Position numbers and translations under genes: made by a program. From Pusillibacter faecalis (lineage in GTDB: Bacteria > Bacillota > Clostridia > Oscillospirales > Oscillospiraceae), in NCBI RefSeq assembly GCF_018408705.1, contig NZ_AP023420.1, forward strand, positions 310,001 to 374,000: a stretch of 64,000 bases of DNA, given 5' to 3'. Shown one piece after another: positions 16,615 through 24,599 of the stretch (its first letter is position 1; each line of letters begins with the position of its first letter). Under the pieces are notes generated by a model. That model was not told the origin of the DNA. It did no database searches and saw only the letters and a program-made list of their open reading frames with translations.

Positions 16615-16902
16615 TTATATAATGTGCGGCATGGGCACCGGCTTGTCCTCTGCGCCAGCTCTCCACACCTCTGCGTCCCGTATTTCTGTCCAGTCACAGC
16701 CCCAAACCTCCGCCGCGTTCAGCAGGGCGGCAAAATTGGAACCGTGCGGCACCACGACGGTGCCATATTTCCGGCTTACCACTCTGGCGCAGCCGCTGGC
16801 CTGCCAGCGTTCCCGCCGTGCCCGCTCCGTCACAGACGTTTCATACTTGCGGGCGGCCTCGCGGGTTACACCCCGCCCCAGGCGTTCACCGTACATTCCC
16901 AT
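16615..16902 (-). CDS. Uncharacterised phage protein
   Basis: The protein has 95 residues: a basic N-terminal helix (GVTREAARKYETSVTERARR) and a short alpha/beta end (FAALLNAAEVWGCDWTEIRD). ATG 16902 is chosen from AAGGAGGCCATGGAAAC; it lies inside the 3' end of the transglycosylase gene, overlapping by 37 bases. No family is recognised. Confidence 0.62.
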   Translation of the reverse strand: MGMYGERLGRGVTREAARKYETSVTERARRERWQASGCARVVSRKYGTVVVPHGSNFAALLNAAEVWGCDWTEIRDAEVWRAGAEDKPVPMPHII

Positions 16903-17798
16903 GTTTCCATGGCCTCCTTGACTGCCTTGGAGTAGTCGGTGGAGGTGATCCCGCTGTCCCATGCGCTTCTTGCGCCGCCCTCGCCCATGTTGTAGGCCAT
17001 GGCAGCCTTTTCGACGCTGCTATACTTGGCCAGATACAGGCCCAGCTTGTAGCAGCCGCCCGCGATATTCCCGGAGGCGGTGGTGGGGTCCAGCCCCGTG
17101 GCCGCCTGGATCTCCGCATGGTAGGAACCGCCGGGGCCGGGGTTTAACTGCATGATCCCCACCTCACCAGAGGCGCCCACGGCGTCCATGTCGAAATTGC
17201 TTTCCGTCTGTGCCACCGCCAGGGCCAGAGGATAGGGGCAGCCGTATTCCTCGCAGTACGTCCTCATGTAGTCCTGCCATTCGTAGGGCATAGGAACCGC
17301 CAGGGAGAAATAACCCTGCGCCAGCAGCGCCTCCTCGATCTTTTCCGTTTCCTGCGGGTCCTCCATGTATTCCTCCTCCTCCGCCGCCGCGGTGAACAGC
17401 AATTCCGTGGGCAGGATTGCCGCCGGGGCCGCCGACGCTTCCGACGTGGCAGGTTCCGCCGCCGGTTCCTCGCTGTATGCCTTGGCCACCATGACCACGC
17501 AGACGGCGACGAACAGCGCCAGGGCGATAAAGGCCAGAACCTTATTGCGCCGGCGGGCTTTGCGCTCCCGCTCCGCCGCGCGGGCGGTTCTGCGCTCCTT
17601 GGCCGCCTTGACCTCCGCCGCGGCCTGTTTCAACTCACGGGCGGACACCGCCGCCCGGTAAACGGCCAGATCGTCCTCCACGGCAGAGATCCGCACCCCC
17701 TGGGTGGTCTGCTCGGTGGTGATGGCCGCCACGTCCTGCTCCAGCTTGTCCACGCGCCGCTCCATGCGGCGGGCGTATTTTTCGCCTTTCTGGCTCAT
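16866..17798 (-). CDS. Membrane-anchored lytic transglycosylase (SLT domain)
   Basis: This protein has 310 residues in three parts. Residues 5-80 are a highly charged coiled coil (KLEQDVAAITTEQTTQGVRI). Residues 86-108 form one membrane helix (KVLAFIALALFVAVCVVMVA). After an Ala/Pro/Glu linker, an SLT domain occupies about 165-300 with catalytic Glu199 in AVAQTESNF, GIMQLNP and AYNMGEGG. It would cleave peptidoglycan glycan strands from the outer face. It is encoded among early DNA genes, not with tail or lysis genes. The start overlaps the stop of the preceding small gene (ATGA). Confidence 0.87.
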   Translation of the reverse strand: MSQKGEKYARRMERRVDKLEQDVAAITTEQTTQGVRISAVEDDLAVYRAAVSARELKQAAAEVKAAKERRTARAAERERKARRRNKVLAFIALALFVAVCVVMVAKAYSEEPAAEPATSEASAAPAAILPTELLFTAAAEEEEYMEDPQETEKIEEALLAQGYFSLAVPMPYEWQDYMRTYCEEYGCPYPLALAVAQTESNFDMDAVGASGEVGIMQLNPGPGGSYHAEIQAATGLDPTTASGNIAGGCYKLGLYLAKYSSVEKAAMAYNMGEGGARSAWDSGITSTDYSKAVKEAMETWECTVNAWGGV

Positions 17799-17974
17799 TT
17801 CTTCGTTACCTCCTTTTTTCTGGTGGCCCGCCCGGTCACCTCATAGGTGATGCCGAACCGGCGGCGTCCGCACTCCGAACAGGTGATTTTCTCACACCTC
17901 TGCGCGACGGGTTTTACAGTCTTACCCCTGGCCGCCAGATCGACGGCGCAGGGCTTACATAACAGTTTTGTCAT
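17795..17974 (-). CDS. Very small zinc-ribbon-like protein
   Basis: A 59-codon gene between the HD and transglycosylase genes. The product has two Cys pairs, LLCKPCAV near the start and ITCSECGRRRFGI in the middle, the CXXC...CXXC layout of a zinc ribbon, and a basic tail (RATRKKEVTKK). Its ATG overlaps the stop of the HD gene and its TGA overlaps the ATG of the transglycosylase gene (ATGA on both sides). This coupling is the main evidence that it is translated. Confidence 0.7.
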   Translation of the reverse strand: MTKLLCKPCAVDLAARGKTVKPVAQRCEKITCSECGRRRFGITYEVTGRATRKKEVTKK

Positions 17975-18615
17975 TCGTCCGTGCCCCTTTCGTCAATATG
18001 GGCGGCGCACATATCAGCCTCATGCAGCCGCCACACCCATGGCGTTGCTTCCATGGCCGCGGACAGGTCCCGCAGGTCTGTGCGGGCCGCCGTGTCATAG
18101 GCTCCCATGTGCCAGCGGATTGCCAGGGCTTCGTGATCCTCCAGGCGGATAAAGCGGGCGATCTGGTACAGGCTCTTTTCTCCGTGCCCCAGCGGGAGGG
18201 GATCCCGGAACGTATAGCCCAGGTAATCCTCCCACACGCCCGTTTCCGGGTTCCTGCGGCGCTTGGTTTCGGCGTGGTACACGCCAGCCTTACACACGTC
18301 ATGCAGCAGCCCCAGGATCGCCACGGTTTCCTCCTCCTGCTCGGAGAGGGTGGCAGGCCCCGGCGCGTCCTCTTTCGTCAGGTCGCGGATCGTGATTTCC
18401 CGCAGACGACGGTAAACGTTCAGGCTGTGAATAACCAGGCCACCGGGGAAAGCGCCGTGGTGCTTGGCTCCCGCCGGGGCCTCGAAAAAGTCCGTTTCAT
18501 TCTCCAGGCGCTCCAGCAGTTCCTCCGCACCGTCGCGGTGGACGCTGGCCAGAAACAGATCCTTGAAATGTTGGGCCACGGTTTGCAGCCCGTTTCTCTC
18601 TAAAAAATCAGACAT
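17971..18615 (-). CDS. HD-domain phosphohydrolase
   Basis: The 214-residue protein has the metal-binding pattern of an HD hydrolase: HHGAFPGGLVIHSLNV (about residues 51-66), LLHDVCKAGVY (about 103-113, with the paired His-Asp), GHGEKS and AIRWHMGAY. Such enzymes hydrolyse nucleotides or cyclic nucleotides; phage members may act on dNTPs or signalling nucleotides, so it could counter a defence signal, but the substrate cannot be read from sequence. ATG follows AGGAGGAACGGCAA. Confidence 0.85.
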   Translation of the reverse strand: MSDFLERNGLQTVAQHFKDLFLASVHRDGAEELLERLENETDFFEAPAGAKHHGAFPGGLVIHSLNVYRRLREITIRDLTKEDAPGPATLSEQEEETVAILGLLHDVCKAGVYHAETKRRRNPETGVWEDYLGYTFRDPLPLGHGEKSLYQIARFIRLEDHEALAIRWHMGAYDTAARTDLRDLSAAMEATPWVWRLHEADMCAAHIDERGTDE

Positions 18616-18627
18616 TTGCCGTTCCTC

Positions 18628-19201
18628 CTATGCTTCCGGGGCTTCGTTGCCCCAGGCGTCCCAGCCGTCAGCCCTCTGGCGGGCGAACATTTCCAGCCTG
18701 GGCACGTCGCCCAGCAGTTCCACGATCCGCCGGCGGGTTTCGTCTGGTTTCTTGCTGTGCCCCTCGAACGGGGCTTCTATAATCTGGTGGACATTGTGGG
18801 CGCGGATCTGCGCCTTGGCCTTAAAGCCCGGCGTGACGCCCAGCAGGCAAACCTCCGCGTTTGCGCGGGTATAGGCGCCCATGCCCATGAAATTGCCGCC
18901 GTTCTTCCGGTTCTTTTTGACCCACACGAAAGCTGCGGTTTTGTATGTAAAGCCCCACGCCTCCATGACCTTGATGGCCTCCGCGATATTGGGGAATGTC
19001 GCCCACATGAAACAAGCGCACCCCCCCCCCGCAGATTTCGCGCACCGGCAGGGCGCATATTTCCGCGGTGGTCATGGTGGGGTAATGCTGTTTTGCAATC
19101 CCGTGGGAACTTTTCGTGTTCCCGCCCTGGGAATATGCCCACGGCGGATCCGCATAGATCACGCTGTACTGTTTGGCGGGTAGTGGGATATGGTCAGGCA
19201 T
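18628..19201 (-). pseudogene. MT-A70 family adenine methyltransferase, frame broken at a G10 tract
   Basis: The frame from ATG 19201 encodes MPDHIPLPAKQYSVIYADPP followed by W (catalytic DPPW, 18-21) and runs to EICGGG. The rest (FMWATFPNIAEAIKVMEAWG, then FVWVKKNRK and PDETRRRIVELLG) lies in another frame ending at 18628. Both join into a normal 190-residue MT-A70 enzyme if the run of ten Gs (19021-19030, C10 on the plus strand) is nine. MT-A70 enzymes make N6-methyladenine. With ten Gs translation leaves the frame and the protein is truncated. Phase variation, a true lesion or a sequencing error are alternatives. Confidence 0.8.
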
Positions 19202-19448
19202 GGCCGTTCACCTCCCGCTTTCCGCTGGCGGCTTGATCTGCCACGAAATAAAGGGCCTCCGCGTTTGAAAATGTCGTAGCCCGTGCCAGCCCCTCCGCCT
19301 CCGCAATCATCAGATCCGCGTCAAGCCCTAATATTCCAGCCGCAGCCCTGACGGCCTTTTCCGCCTCCAGGTATTCGTTGATTGCGGCCAGCTGCGGGGA
19401 GGTGTAGGCCGTCACCAGGGCCGCGGTCATGTCGTTACGCTCTGCCAT
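19194..19448 (-). CDS. Uncharacterised small phage protein
   Basis: An 84-residue, Ala-rich helical protein (AAINEYLEAEKAVRAAAGIL; AEGLARATTFSNAEALYFVA). ATG 19448 follows GAGGAGGCGGCAGGCAC; the longer frame has no ribosome site. It overlaps the start of the MT-A70 gene by 8 bases. No family is recognised. Confidence 0.66.
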   Translation of the reverse strand: MAERNDMTAALVTAYTSPQLAAINEYLEAEKAVRAAAGILGLDADLMIAEAEGLARATTFSNAEALYFVADQAASGKREVNGHA

Positions 19449-19764
19449 GTGCCTGCCGCCTCCTCTCCATGGCGGTGGTGACTTCCTCCACCATGCCGCG
19501 CTCCCGCAGGCCCTCAACGGAAAGGCGGTGCGCCTCATGGTACAGCTGCCCGCCCGCCGCGTCGTGCGTCGTGATCGTCAGGATCGGGTGCCCCAGGGAG
19601 GAGGAAAGAAACGCTTTCGTGTGGCCGTCGTCCGTCGTCCATTCCAGCCAGTAATCCGGGCGGCCATTCGCTTTCTGGAAATCCACGCGGCGCATACCCG
19701 GCAGGGGCTTGTATGTCGCCACCAGATTGTAAAGGCTGGTTTTGTTGGCTTTCAGCCTCAACAC
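19435..19764 (-). CDS. Uncharacterised phage protein
   Basis: The product is 109 residues and looks like a beta-barrel with a helical end (LRLKANKTSLYNLVATYKPL; YWLEWTTDDGHTKAFLSSSL). GTG 19764 has GGAGG at 7 bases and is preferred over an in-frame ATG 24 bases upstream. It overlaps both neighbouring genes. No family is recognised. Confidence 0.65.
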   Translation of the reverse strand: MLRLKANKTSLYNLVATYKPLPGMRRVDFQKANGRPDYWLEWTTDDGHTKAFLSSSLGHPILTITTHDAAGGQLYHEAHRLSVEGLRERGMVEEVTTAMERRRQAHGRA

Positions 19765-20075
19765 GGGGCCACCTCCGTTCTGTACCATTCCAGGATCCGC
19801 TTGGCGTACTTCTTGCGGATCCGTTTCTTTTTGGTGTGGCGGTAGCGGTTATAAAGCGGGCGGTTGTCAACCGACGCCCAGCGCAGCGCCGTTTCCATTT
19901 CCTGCTGTGCTGCCACCTCCGCCGCCACCTGCTGGATCCATCTGCAGAAACTGTTTACCGTGGTCAGAACGCCCGCCGTGATCTCGCGGATCGCCTTGGC
20001 CAGTTCCTCGCAGTTCGCCGTGGCCTGCTCCGCGGTTATGCCCATCTGCGGCACCAGCATAGTGTTTTCACTCAT
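19758..20075 (-). CDS. Uncharacterised phage protein
   Basis: The protein has 105 residues with a helical centre (ANCEELAKAIREITAGVLTT) and a strongly basic C-terminus (YRHTKKKRIRKKYAKRILEW) that could bind nucleic acid. ATG 20075 follows GGGAGGGCTTTCCAC, just inside the end of the preceding gene. No family is recognised. Confidence 0.66.
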   Translation of the reverse strand: MSENTMLVPQMGITAEQATANCEELAKAIREITAGVLTTVNSFCRWIQQVAAEVAAQQEMETALRWASVDNRPLYNRYRHTKKKRIRKKYAKRILEWYRTEVAPC

Positions 20076-20292
20076 GTGGAAAGCCCTCCCCATTCTCCCA
20101 GCCCAGCAGGATATGGTGGGCCAGGTCGTTCATATCGCGCCGCGCTTCCTCCAGCGTCAGCAATTTGTGGTAGGAAATCCCGGCGGCCTCCAGCTTGTCC
20201 CGGAAAGCCTTGGCCGCTTTGACCGCCGCCGTGATCTCCGCCCTGTCGTCCGCCACCTCCACCGCGGAAATGGCTGTGCTTCTGTTGTCCAT
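20068..20292 (-). CDS. Uncharacterised small phage protein
   Basis: A 74-residue acidic helical protein (VEVADDRAEITAAVKAAKAF; LTLEEARRDMNDLAHHILLG). It is the first of four overlapping small genes ending with the MT-A70 gene. No family is recognised; the operon position and length are the evidence. Confidence 0.62.
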   Translation of the reverse strand: MDNRSTAISAVEVADDRAEITAAVKAAKAFRDKLEAAGISYHKLLTLEEARRDMNDLAHHILLGWENGEGFPHE

Positions 20293-20315
20293 GGCGTTCT
20301 CCTCTCGCGTCCGTA

Positions 20316-20567
20316 TCAGGTGCCCGCCTGCTGGGGCTTGCCTCTGCGTCGGAGGTTAGCCTGGAAACGGCGTTGCGCCAGTTCCGGGTCATAGACGGGG
20401 CGCTGGTTCCGGTCCAGCTTTTCGCCGTCCTGGCCTCTCCGTAATTCTGCGTAGATCGTTTTTCTGGATTTCCCCAGGTGCGTGGCGATCTCCGCCACAC
20501 TCGCGTAATTGCGCCACGCCTTGGCGATATACTCCCGTTCGGCGGGGCTAATGTATTTTTCACTCAT
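20316..20567 (-). CDS. HTH_38-type helix-turn-helix protein
   Basis: This 83-residue protein begins with a helix-turn-helix like that of IS30 transposases and sigma-like regulators: ISPAEREYIAKAWRNYASVA, then EIATHLGKSRKTIYAELRRG. The basic tail (AQRRFQANLRRRGKPQQ) could also touch DNA. No transposase catalytic domain follows, so it is a stand-alone DNA-binding protein, probably a phage regulator. ATG lies after AGGTGAAAAAGCC. Confidence 0.75.
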   Translation of the reverse strand: MSEKYISPAEREYIAKAWRNYASVAEIATHLGKSRKTIYAELRRGQDGEKLDRNQRPVYDPELAQRRFQANLRRRGKPQQAGT

Positions 20568-20624
20568 GGCTTTTTCACCTCCGATTCTTTGTTGCGGGCG
20601 GTGTTCACCGCCCGCAGTATGCCT

Positions 20625-21434
20625 TTAATGCCAAACTTGGTACAGAGATCCGTTACACATCAGCCAGGACATACCCGCGCAGTCAAAGCGGATCCAATTC
20701 CAGTCTGTGCTTTCGTAGTAGGCCACGCCCTGAACAACAATCCGCCCTGCCTCGAACCCCCATTCTCTATTGACTTCCAGTACAGCCTCTGCGGTGGTAA
20801 TTTCGGTTTCGCAGTTGTTCACGCTCCACCTTGTTCTGTCAGTTTGGTATGCCTCCACGGCGTCCGGCCTGTCCAGACACCAGCCAAACACCGCATACCC
20901 TAAAACGCCGCTTGGCTCCAGCTTTTTTTCTGCCACCATGGCCGCCAGGGCATTGTATGTTTCGGCTGCATTTGCGTGTTTTCTACGCAGATTTGCCTCC
21001 GCCAGAAACTCCTCCTGTGTAATCATGATCCCGTGGCTTGATTTCCACACCCGATCATATCCGGCTTTCAGGCTCTCCTCGGTGGAAAACAGCCAACCAC
21101 GATCCAGCACGAACTTTTCAAATGCCGTCAGTTTCCCAGTGTCTGCCGTGTCGCGGATCTGTTTACTTAACATTTCTCCATAATGCGGCATGGCTGACTG
21201 CTCGTTTTTCTGTTCTTCTTCGCTTTCCTCGATCCAGATGTTTACGCTCTTACCGTCCGGCAGGTTCACCTCCAGGCGGTCCCCCATGTCGCTGATCCAT
21301 GCGTTTATGTCGCCTGCTGTACTGCGGTATACTGGGTAACCCGCCCGGTTGCTGGCCTCACCATTCTTTTCATAATCGGTCGGAAAAATCTTGTTTACTT
21401 CGGCCCATGCGGCCTCTCTGTTCATAACTTTCAT
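20625..21434 (-). CDS. Uncharacterised protein, first gene at the prophage right end
   Basis: The protein has 269 residues. The N-terminal part (REAAWAEVNKIFPTDYEKNG; DINAWISDMGDRLEVNLPDG) and middle helix bundle (KLTAFEKFVLDRGWLFSTEE) are followed by a Trp- and Cys-containing alpha/beta end. There is no known catalytic motif. It is the last phage-like gene before the host pyr promoter. Its codon use is less GC-biased than that of the structural genes. Confidence 0.7.
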   Translation of the reverse strand: MKVMNREAAWAEVNKIFPTDYEKNGEASNRAGYPVYRSTAGDINAWISDMGDRLEVNLPDGKSVNIWIEESEEEQKNEQSAMPHYGEMLSKQIRDTADTGKLTAFEKFVLDRGWLFSTEESLKAGYDRVWKSSHGIMITQEEFLAEANLRRKHANAAETYNALAAMVAEKKLEPSGVLGYAVFGWCLDRPDAVEAYQTDRTRWSVNNCETEITTAEAVLEVNREWGFEAGRIVVQGVAYYESTDWNWIRFDCAGMSWLMCNGSLYQVWH

Positions 21435-21462
21435 TGTTTATCTCCCGTTCTTTCGACAAAAA

Positions 21463-21502
21463 AATAAGAGTAACAAGGGGTTTTCCCTTTGTTACTCTTA
21501 TT
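21463..21502 (-). terminator. Strong minus-strand hairpin with T7 tract at the prophage edge
   Basis: A stem of about 17 bp (AATAAGAGTAACAA paired with TTGTTACTCTTATT, continued by G-C/G-U pairs) with a TTTT-type loop is followed on the minus strand by TTTTTTT. It lies upstream of the first phage gene, so it would stop minus-strand transcription entering the prophage from outside, or act as an attenuator for the phage operon. Confidence 0.65.
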
Positions 21503-21540
21503 GATAGCATTTTCGTTCTCTGAGATCTGAAAATTTTTCG

Positions 21541-21569
21541 TTGACAAGCCGCTATATTTTTAGTATACT
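21541..21569 (+). promoter_or_regulatory. pyr operon promoter
   Basis: TTGACA (21541-21546), 17 bases, TATACT (21564-21569). Transcription would begin near 21576, leaving a leader of only about 30 nt before pyrC. There is no room for a PyrR-type attenuator. Confidence 0.85.
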
Positions 21570-21605
21570 AAAAAGTCGAGAAAACTGTTGAAGGGGGATT
21601 CGCAC

Positions 21606-22877
21606 ATGAGTCTGCTGCTGACCGGCGGGACCGTCTTTTGGAAAGGACATTTTCAGAATATGGACCTGGCAATGGATCAGGGCCGTATTGTTTCCGTTCC
21701 TCAGGAGGCACCTTCCGTCATTTCCTTACCCAACTGTTTGATTGTTCCAGGTTTCGTCGATGTGCATGTGCATCTTCGGGAGCCTGGTTTTTCTTATAAG
21801 GAGACAATCTCCACCGGGACAGCGGCAGCGGCCGCCGGAGGATACACGGCGGTGTGTGCCATGCCAAACCTGAGCCCGGTGCCGGACGGTCTGGAGCACC
21901 TGCGCGTTCAGCAGGAGCTGATCGCGCGCCATGCCAAAGTCCGGGTCTATCCCTATGGCTCCATCACTCAGGGCGAACAGGGTTCGGAGCTGGCAGACCT
22001 GGCAGCGCTGGCCCCGTATGTGGCCGGCTTCTCCGACGACGGCCGGGGCGTTCAGTCCGAACCGCTGATGCGCCGGGCCATGGAGCTTGCAAAAAAGCTG
22101 GAGCGGCCGATTGTTGCCCACAGCGAGGACGAGTCCCTTCTATCCCCCGGCTGGGCCGTCCATGACGGAGACTTTGCCCGTCGGCACGGCCTCATCGGCA
22201 ATAATCCAGAGAGTGAGTGGCGGCAGGTGGAGCGGGATCTGCGGCTGGTCCGGGAGACCGGCTGCCGCTACCATGTCTGCCACGTCTCTACGAAAGAGAG
22301 CGTGGCTCTCATCCGCGCCGCCAAGGCGGAGGGCCTGCCCGTCTCCTGCGAGACCGGCCCTCACTACCTGGTGCTGTGCGACGAAGACCTGCTGGATGAG
22401 GGCCGCTTCAAGATGAATCCCCCCATCCGCTCCGCCGCGGACCGGGACGCCCTGGTAGAAGGCCTGCTGGATGGCACGGTTGACTGCATTGCAACGGATC
22501 ACGCCCCTCACAGCGCCGAGGAAAAGTCCGAGGGACTTCGCGGCAGCCTTAACGGCATCGTGGGGCTGGAGACGGCCTTTCCGGTGCTCTACACCCAGCT
22601 GGTGCGCCCCGGCGTCCTCCCACTGGATACTTTGATTCGTGCCCTATGCGTCGCCCCCCGGCGGCTGTTCGGCCTTCCGGGCGGCGCGCTGGACGAGGGC
22701 GCGGACGCGGACCTTGCTGTGCTGGATTTGAACCGCCCCCATATGATCGACAGCGGTACGTTCCGCTCCCTGGGCCGCGCCACGCCTTTTGACGGCTGGA
22801 GCGTCAGCGCCGCTGTCGCCATGACCATCTGCGGCGGCGAAATCGTCTACCACGATCTGCCGACGCGGGAGGCGTGA
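21606..22877 (+). CDS. pyrC: Dihydroorotase, class I
   Basis: This 423-residue enzyme closes N-carbamoyl-aspartate to dihydroorotate, step 3 of UMP synthesis. The metal-site motif DVHVHLREPG is at residues 52-61; later ligands are in HSEDE, HVCHVS and ATDHAPHS, and KMNPPIRS matches the substrate loop. ATG 21606 follows AAGGGGGATTCGCAC; a TTG 18 bases upstream in the same frame lacks a ribosome site. It is the first gene of the pyr operon and is transcribed from the strong promoter just upstream. Confidence 0.96.
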   Translation: MSLLLTGGTVFWKGHFQNMDLAMDQGRIVSVPQEAPSVISLPNCLIVPGFVDVHVHLREPGFSYKETISTGTAAAAAGGYTAVCAMPNLSPVPDGLEHLRVQQELIARHAKVRVYPYGSITQGEQGSELADLAALAPYVAGFSDDGRGVQSEPLMRRAMELAKKLERPIVAHSEDESLLSPGWAVHDGDFARRHGLIGNNPESEWRQVERDLRLVRETGCRYHVCHVSTKESVALIRAAKAEGLPVSCETGPHYLVLCDEDLLDEGRFKMNPPIRSAADRDALVEGLLDGTVDCIATDHAPHSAEEKSEGLRGSLNGIVGLETAFPVLYTQLVRPGVLPLDTLIRALCVAPRRLFGLPGGALDEGADADLAVLDLNRPHMIDSGTFRSLGRATPFDGWSVSAAVAMTICGGEIVYHDLPTREA

Positions 22878-22953
22878 TGGCTCCTTTGGCAGGGACGCTC
22901 ACTCCTCCGCATTTTCGATGAATGCCGCCCGTGGCGGCGGAAGGGAAACTTCT

Positions 22954-23691
22954 ATGAAGCAATCACTCTTTACTTTGGAGCACACCCGGCAGCTGGGCAG
23001 TGATATCTATGAACTGGTTCTCTCCGGAGACACCTCTGCCATCACTGCGCCAGGACAATTCGTTAACATCGCCCTGCCCGGAAACTTTCTGCGCCGCCCC
23101 ATCTCTGTTTGCAACTGGACAGAGCATGCCCTGATGCTGTTGGTCCGAGTGGTGGGCGAAGGCACTCACACGCTGGTTCGCTCTGTTCCCGGAACGGAAT
23201 TAGACGTGCTCAGCGGCCTGGGCAACGGCTTTGATATCGTGCAGGCCGGTTCCTCGCCCCTGTTGGCAGGCGGCGGTATCGGCATCGCGCCGCTGTATGG
23301 CCTGGCACAGCGGCTTCTGGAGCAGGGCTGTACCCCCACGGTGGCACTGGGGTTCCGCACCGGACAGGACGTCTTCTATTTAGAGGAGTTCGCAGCTCTG
23401 GGCTGCCGGCTGCTCCTGGCCACGGAGGATGGAAGCCTGGGCACCCGCGGCTTTGTCACCGACTGCATCCGCAATGTGCCGGAGTGCACCTATGTCTTCG
23501 CCTGCGGTCCTCTGCCCATGCTCCGCGCCGTCCACAGTCTTCCTCAGCTCACCGGCGGGCAGTTCAGCTTTGAGGCCCGGATGGGCTGTGGCTTTGGCGC
23601 ATGCATGGGCTGTACAGTGCCCACCGCAAACGGCTCCAAGCGGGTATGCAAGGATGGCCCCATCCTGTACAAGGAGGAAATCGTATGGTAG
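22954..23691 (+). CDS. pyrK: Dihydroorotate dehydrogenase B electron-transfer subunit
   Basis: This 245-residue iron-sulfur flavoprotein passes electrons from PyrD to NAD. An FAD-binding barrel covers about residues 1-95 (RRPISVCNW, VGEGTHTLV) and an NAD-binding domain about 100-210 (LLAGGGIGIAPLYGLAQRL). The C-terminal 2Fe-2S loop carries CGFGACMGC and a fourth Cys in KRVCKDGPI. ATG 22954 follows GGAAGGGAAACTTCT; the ATG at 22918 lacks a ribosome site. It overlaps pyrD, its obligate partner. Confidence 0.94.
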   Translation: MKQSLFTLEHTRQLGSDIYELVLSGDTSAITAPGQFVNIALPGNFLRRPISVCNWTEHALMLLVRVVGEGTHTLVRSVPGTELDVLSGLGNGFDIVQAGSSPLLAGGGIGIAPLYGLAQRLLEQGCTPTVALGFRTGQDVFYLEEFAALGCRLLLATEDGSLGTRGFVTDCIRNVPECTYVFACGPLPMLRAVHSLPQLTGGQFSFEARMGCGFGACMGCTVPTANGSKRVCKDGPILYKEEIVW

Positions 23692-24599
23692 ATCTGACTG
23701 TCACCCTGGCGGGGGTGGCGCTGAAAAATCCCATCATCCCCGCCTCCGGCACCTTTGCCTATGGCCGGGAGTATGCGGAGGTTTATGACTTGGACATTCT
23801 GGGGGCCTTCTCCTGGAAAGGTACCACTGCCCAGGCCCGCCTGGGCAATCCCCAGCCCCGCATCGCGGAAGTCCCCTCCGGTATGCTGAACGCCGTGGGC
23901 CTGCAAAATCCCGGCATCGACGCGGTCATCGCACAGGAGGTCCCCCACATTGCTGAAATCTTTCACGGTCCCGTCATTGCCAACGTGGGGGGCTTCTCCG
24001 TGGAGGAGTACGCGGAGAACTGCCGGAAGCTGGACGGTGTGGACCAGGTGAAAATTCTGGAGGTAAACATCTCCTGTCCCAACGTCCACGCTGGCGGAAG
24101 GAACTTCGGCTCTGATCCCGCCTCCGCCGCCCAAGTCGCTCGTGCCGTGAGAGCCGTGACAAAAAAGCCGGTATTCATGAAGCTTTCCCCCAATGTGACG
24201 GACGTTGCGGAGATTGCCCGCGCCTGCGAAGCGGAGGGGGCTGATGGGCTGTGCCTCATCAATACCCTGTTAGGGATGCGCATTGACCTGAGGACGAAGC
24301 GGCCCCTGCTGGCCAACCGTACCGGCGGGCTGTCCGGTCCCGCCGTGTTCCCGGTGGCGCTGCGGATGGTGTGGGACGTATACGAGGCCGTGAAACTGCC
24401 CATCATCGGCTGCGGCGGCGTCTCCTCCGCGGAGGACGCGGCGGAGATGATGCTGGCCGGCGCCTCCGCCGTAGAGGTGGGCGCCGCCAACCTGCGGGAC
24501 CCCCTGGCCTGCAAAACCATAATTGAGGCCCTGCCCGGCGTCTGCCAGCGGTTGGGCGTCACCCAGATTTCAAATTTGACAGGAGGCGCACATTCATGA
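23685..24599 (+). CDS. pyrD: Dihydroorotate dehydrogenase, class 1B catalytic subunit
   Basis: The 304-residue FMN barrel oxidises dihydroorotate to orotate. The catalytic base Cys131 is in [10 protein letters not shown], which marks class 1B, the NAD-linked form that needs PyrK. FMN-binding Lys is in [17 protein letters not shown] near residue 45, and the C-terminal phosphate loop is [11 protein letters not shown]. It starts at ATG 23685 after AAGGAGGAAATCGT, overlapping pyrK by 7 bases, which suggests coupled synthesis of the heterotetramer. Confidence 0.95.
   Translation: MVDLTVTLAGVALKNPIIPASGTFAYGREYAEVYDLDILGAFSWKGTTAQARLGNPQPRIAEVPSGMLNAVGLQNPGIDAVIAQEVPHIAEIFHGPVIANVGGFSVEEYAENCRKLDGVDQVKILEVNISCPNVHAGGRNFGSDPASAAQVARAVRAVTKKPVFMKLSPNVTDVAEIARACEAEGADGLCLINTLLGMRIDLRTKRPLLANRTGGLSGPAVFPVALRMVWDVYEAVKLPIIGCGGVSSAEDAAEMMLAGASAVEVGAANLRDPLACKTIIEALPGVCQRLGVTQISNLTGGAHS

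Larger units (their letters stand above)
1..21434. mobile_element. Prophage right arm (packaging, head, modification and replication genes)
   Basis: An unbroken run of minus-strand genes, mostly small and overlapping by 1-20 bases, includes terminase, portal, prohead protease and capsid genes in the order usual for a tailed phage with a lambda-type portal. Host genes begin with the pyr operon promoter at 21541. The left end lies outside the window. No integrase, excisionase or CI-type repressor is seen here, so the lysogeny module is either beyond position 1 or lost. The right boundary is placed between 21435 and 21540 by gene content only; no attachment-site repeat could be identified. Confidence 0.93.

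Noticed and set aside
20316..20567. IS30-type transposase remnant
   Set aside because: Only the short helix-turn-helix is present, in a compact phage operon with its own start; no DDE region or terminal repeats nearby.
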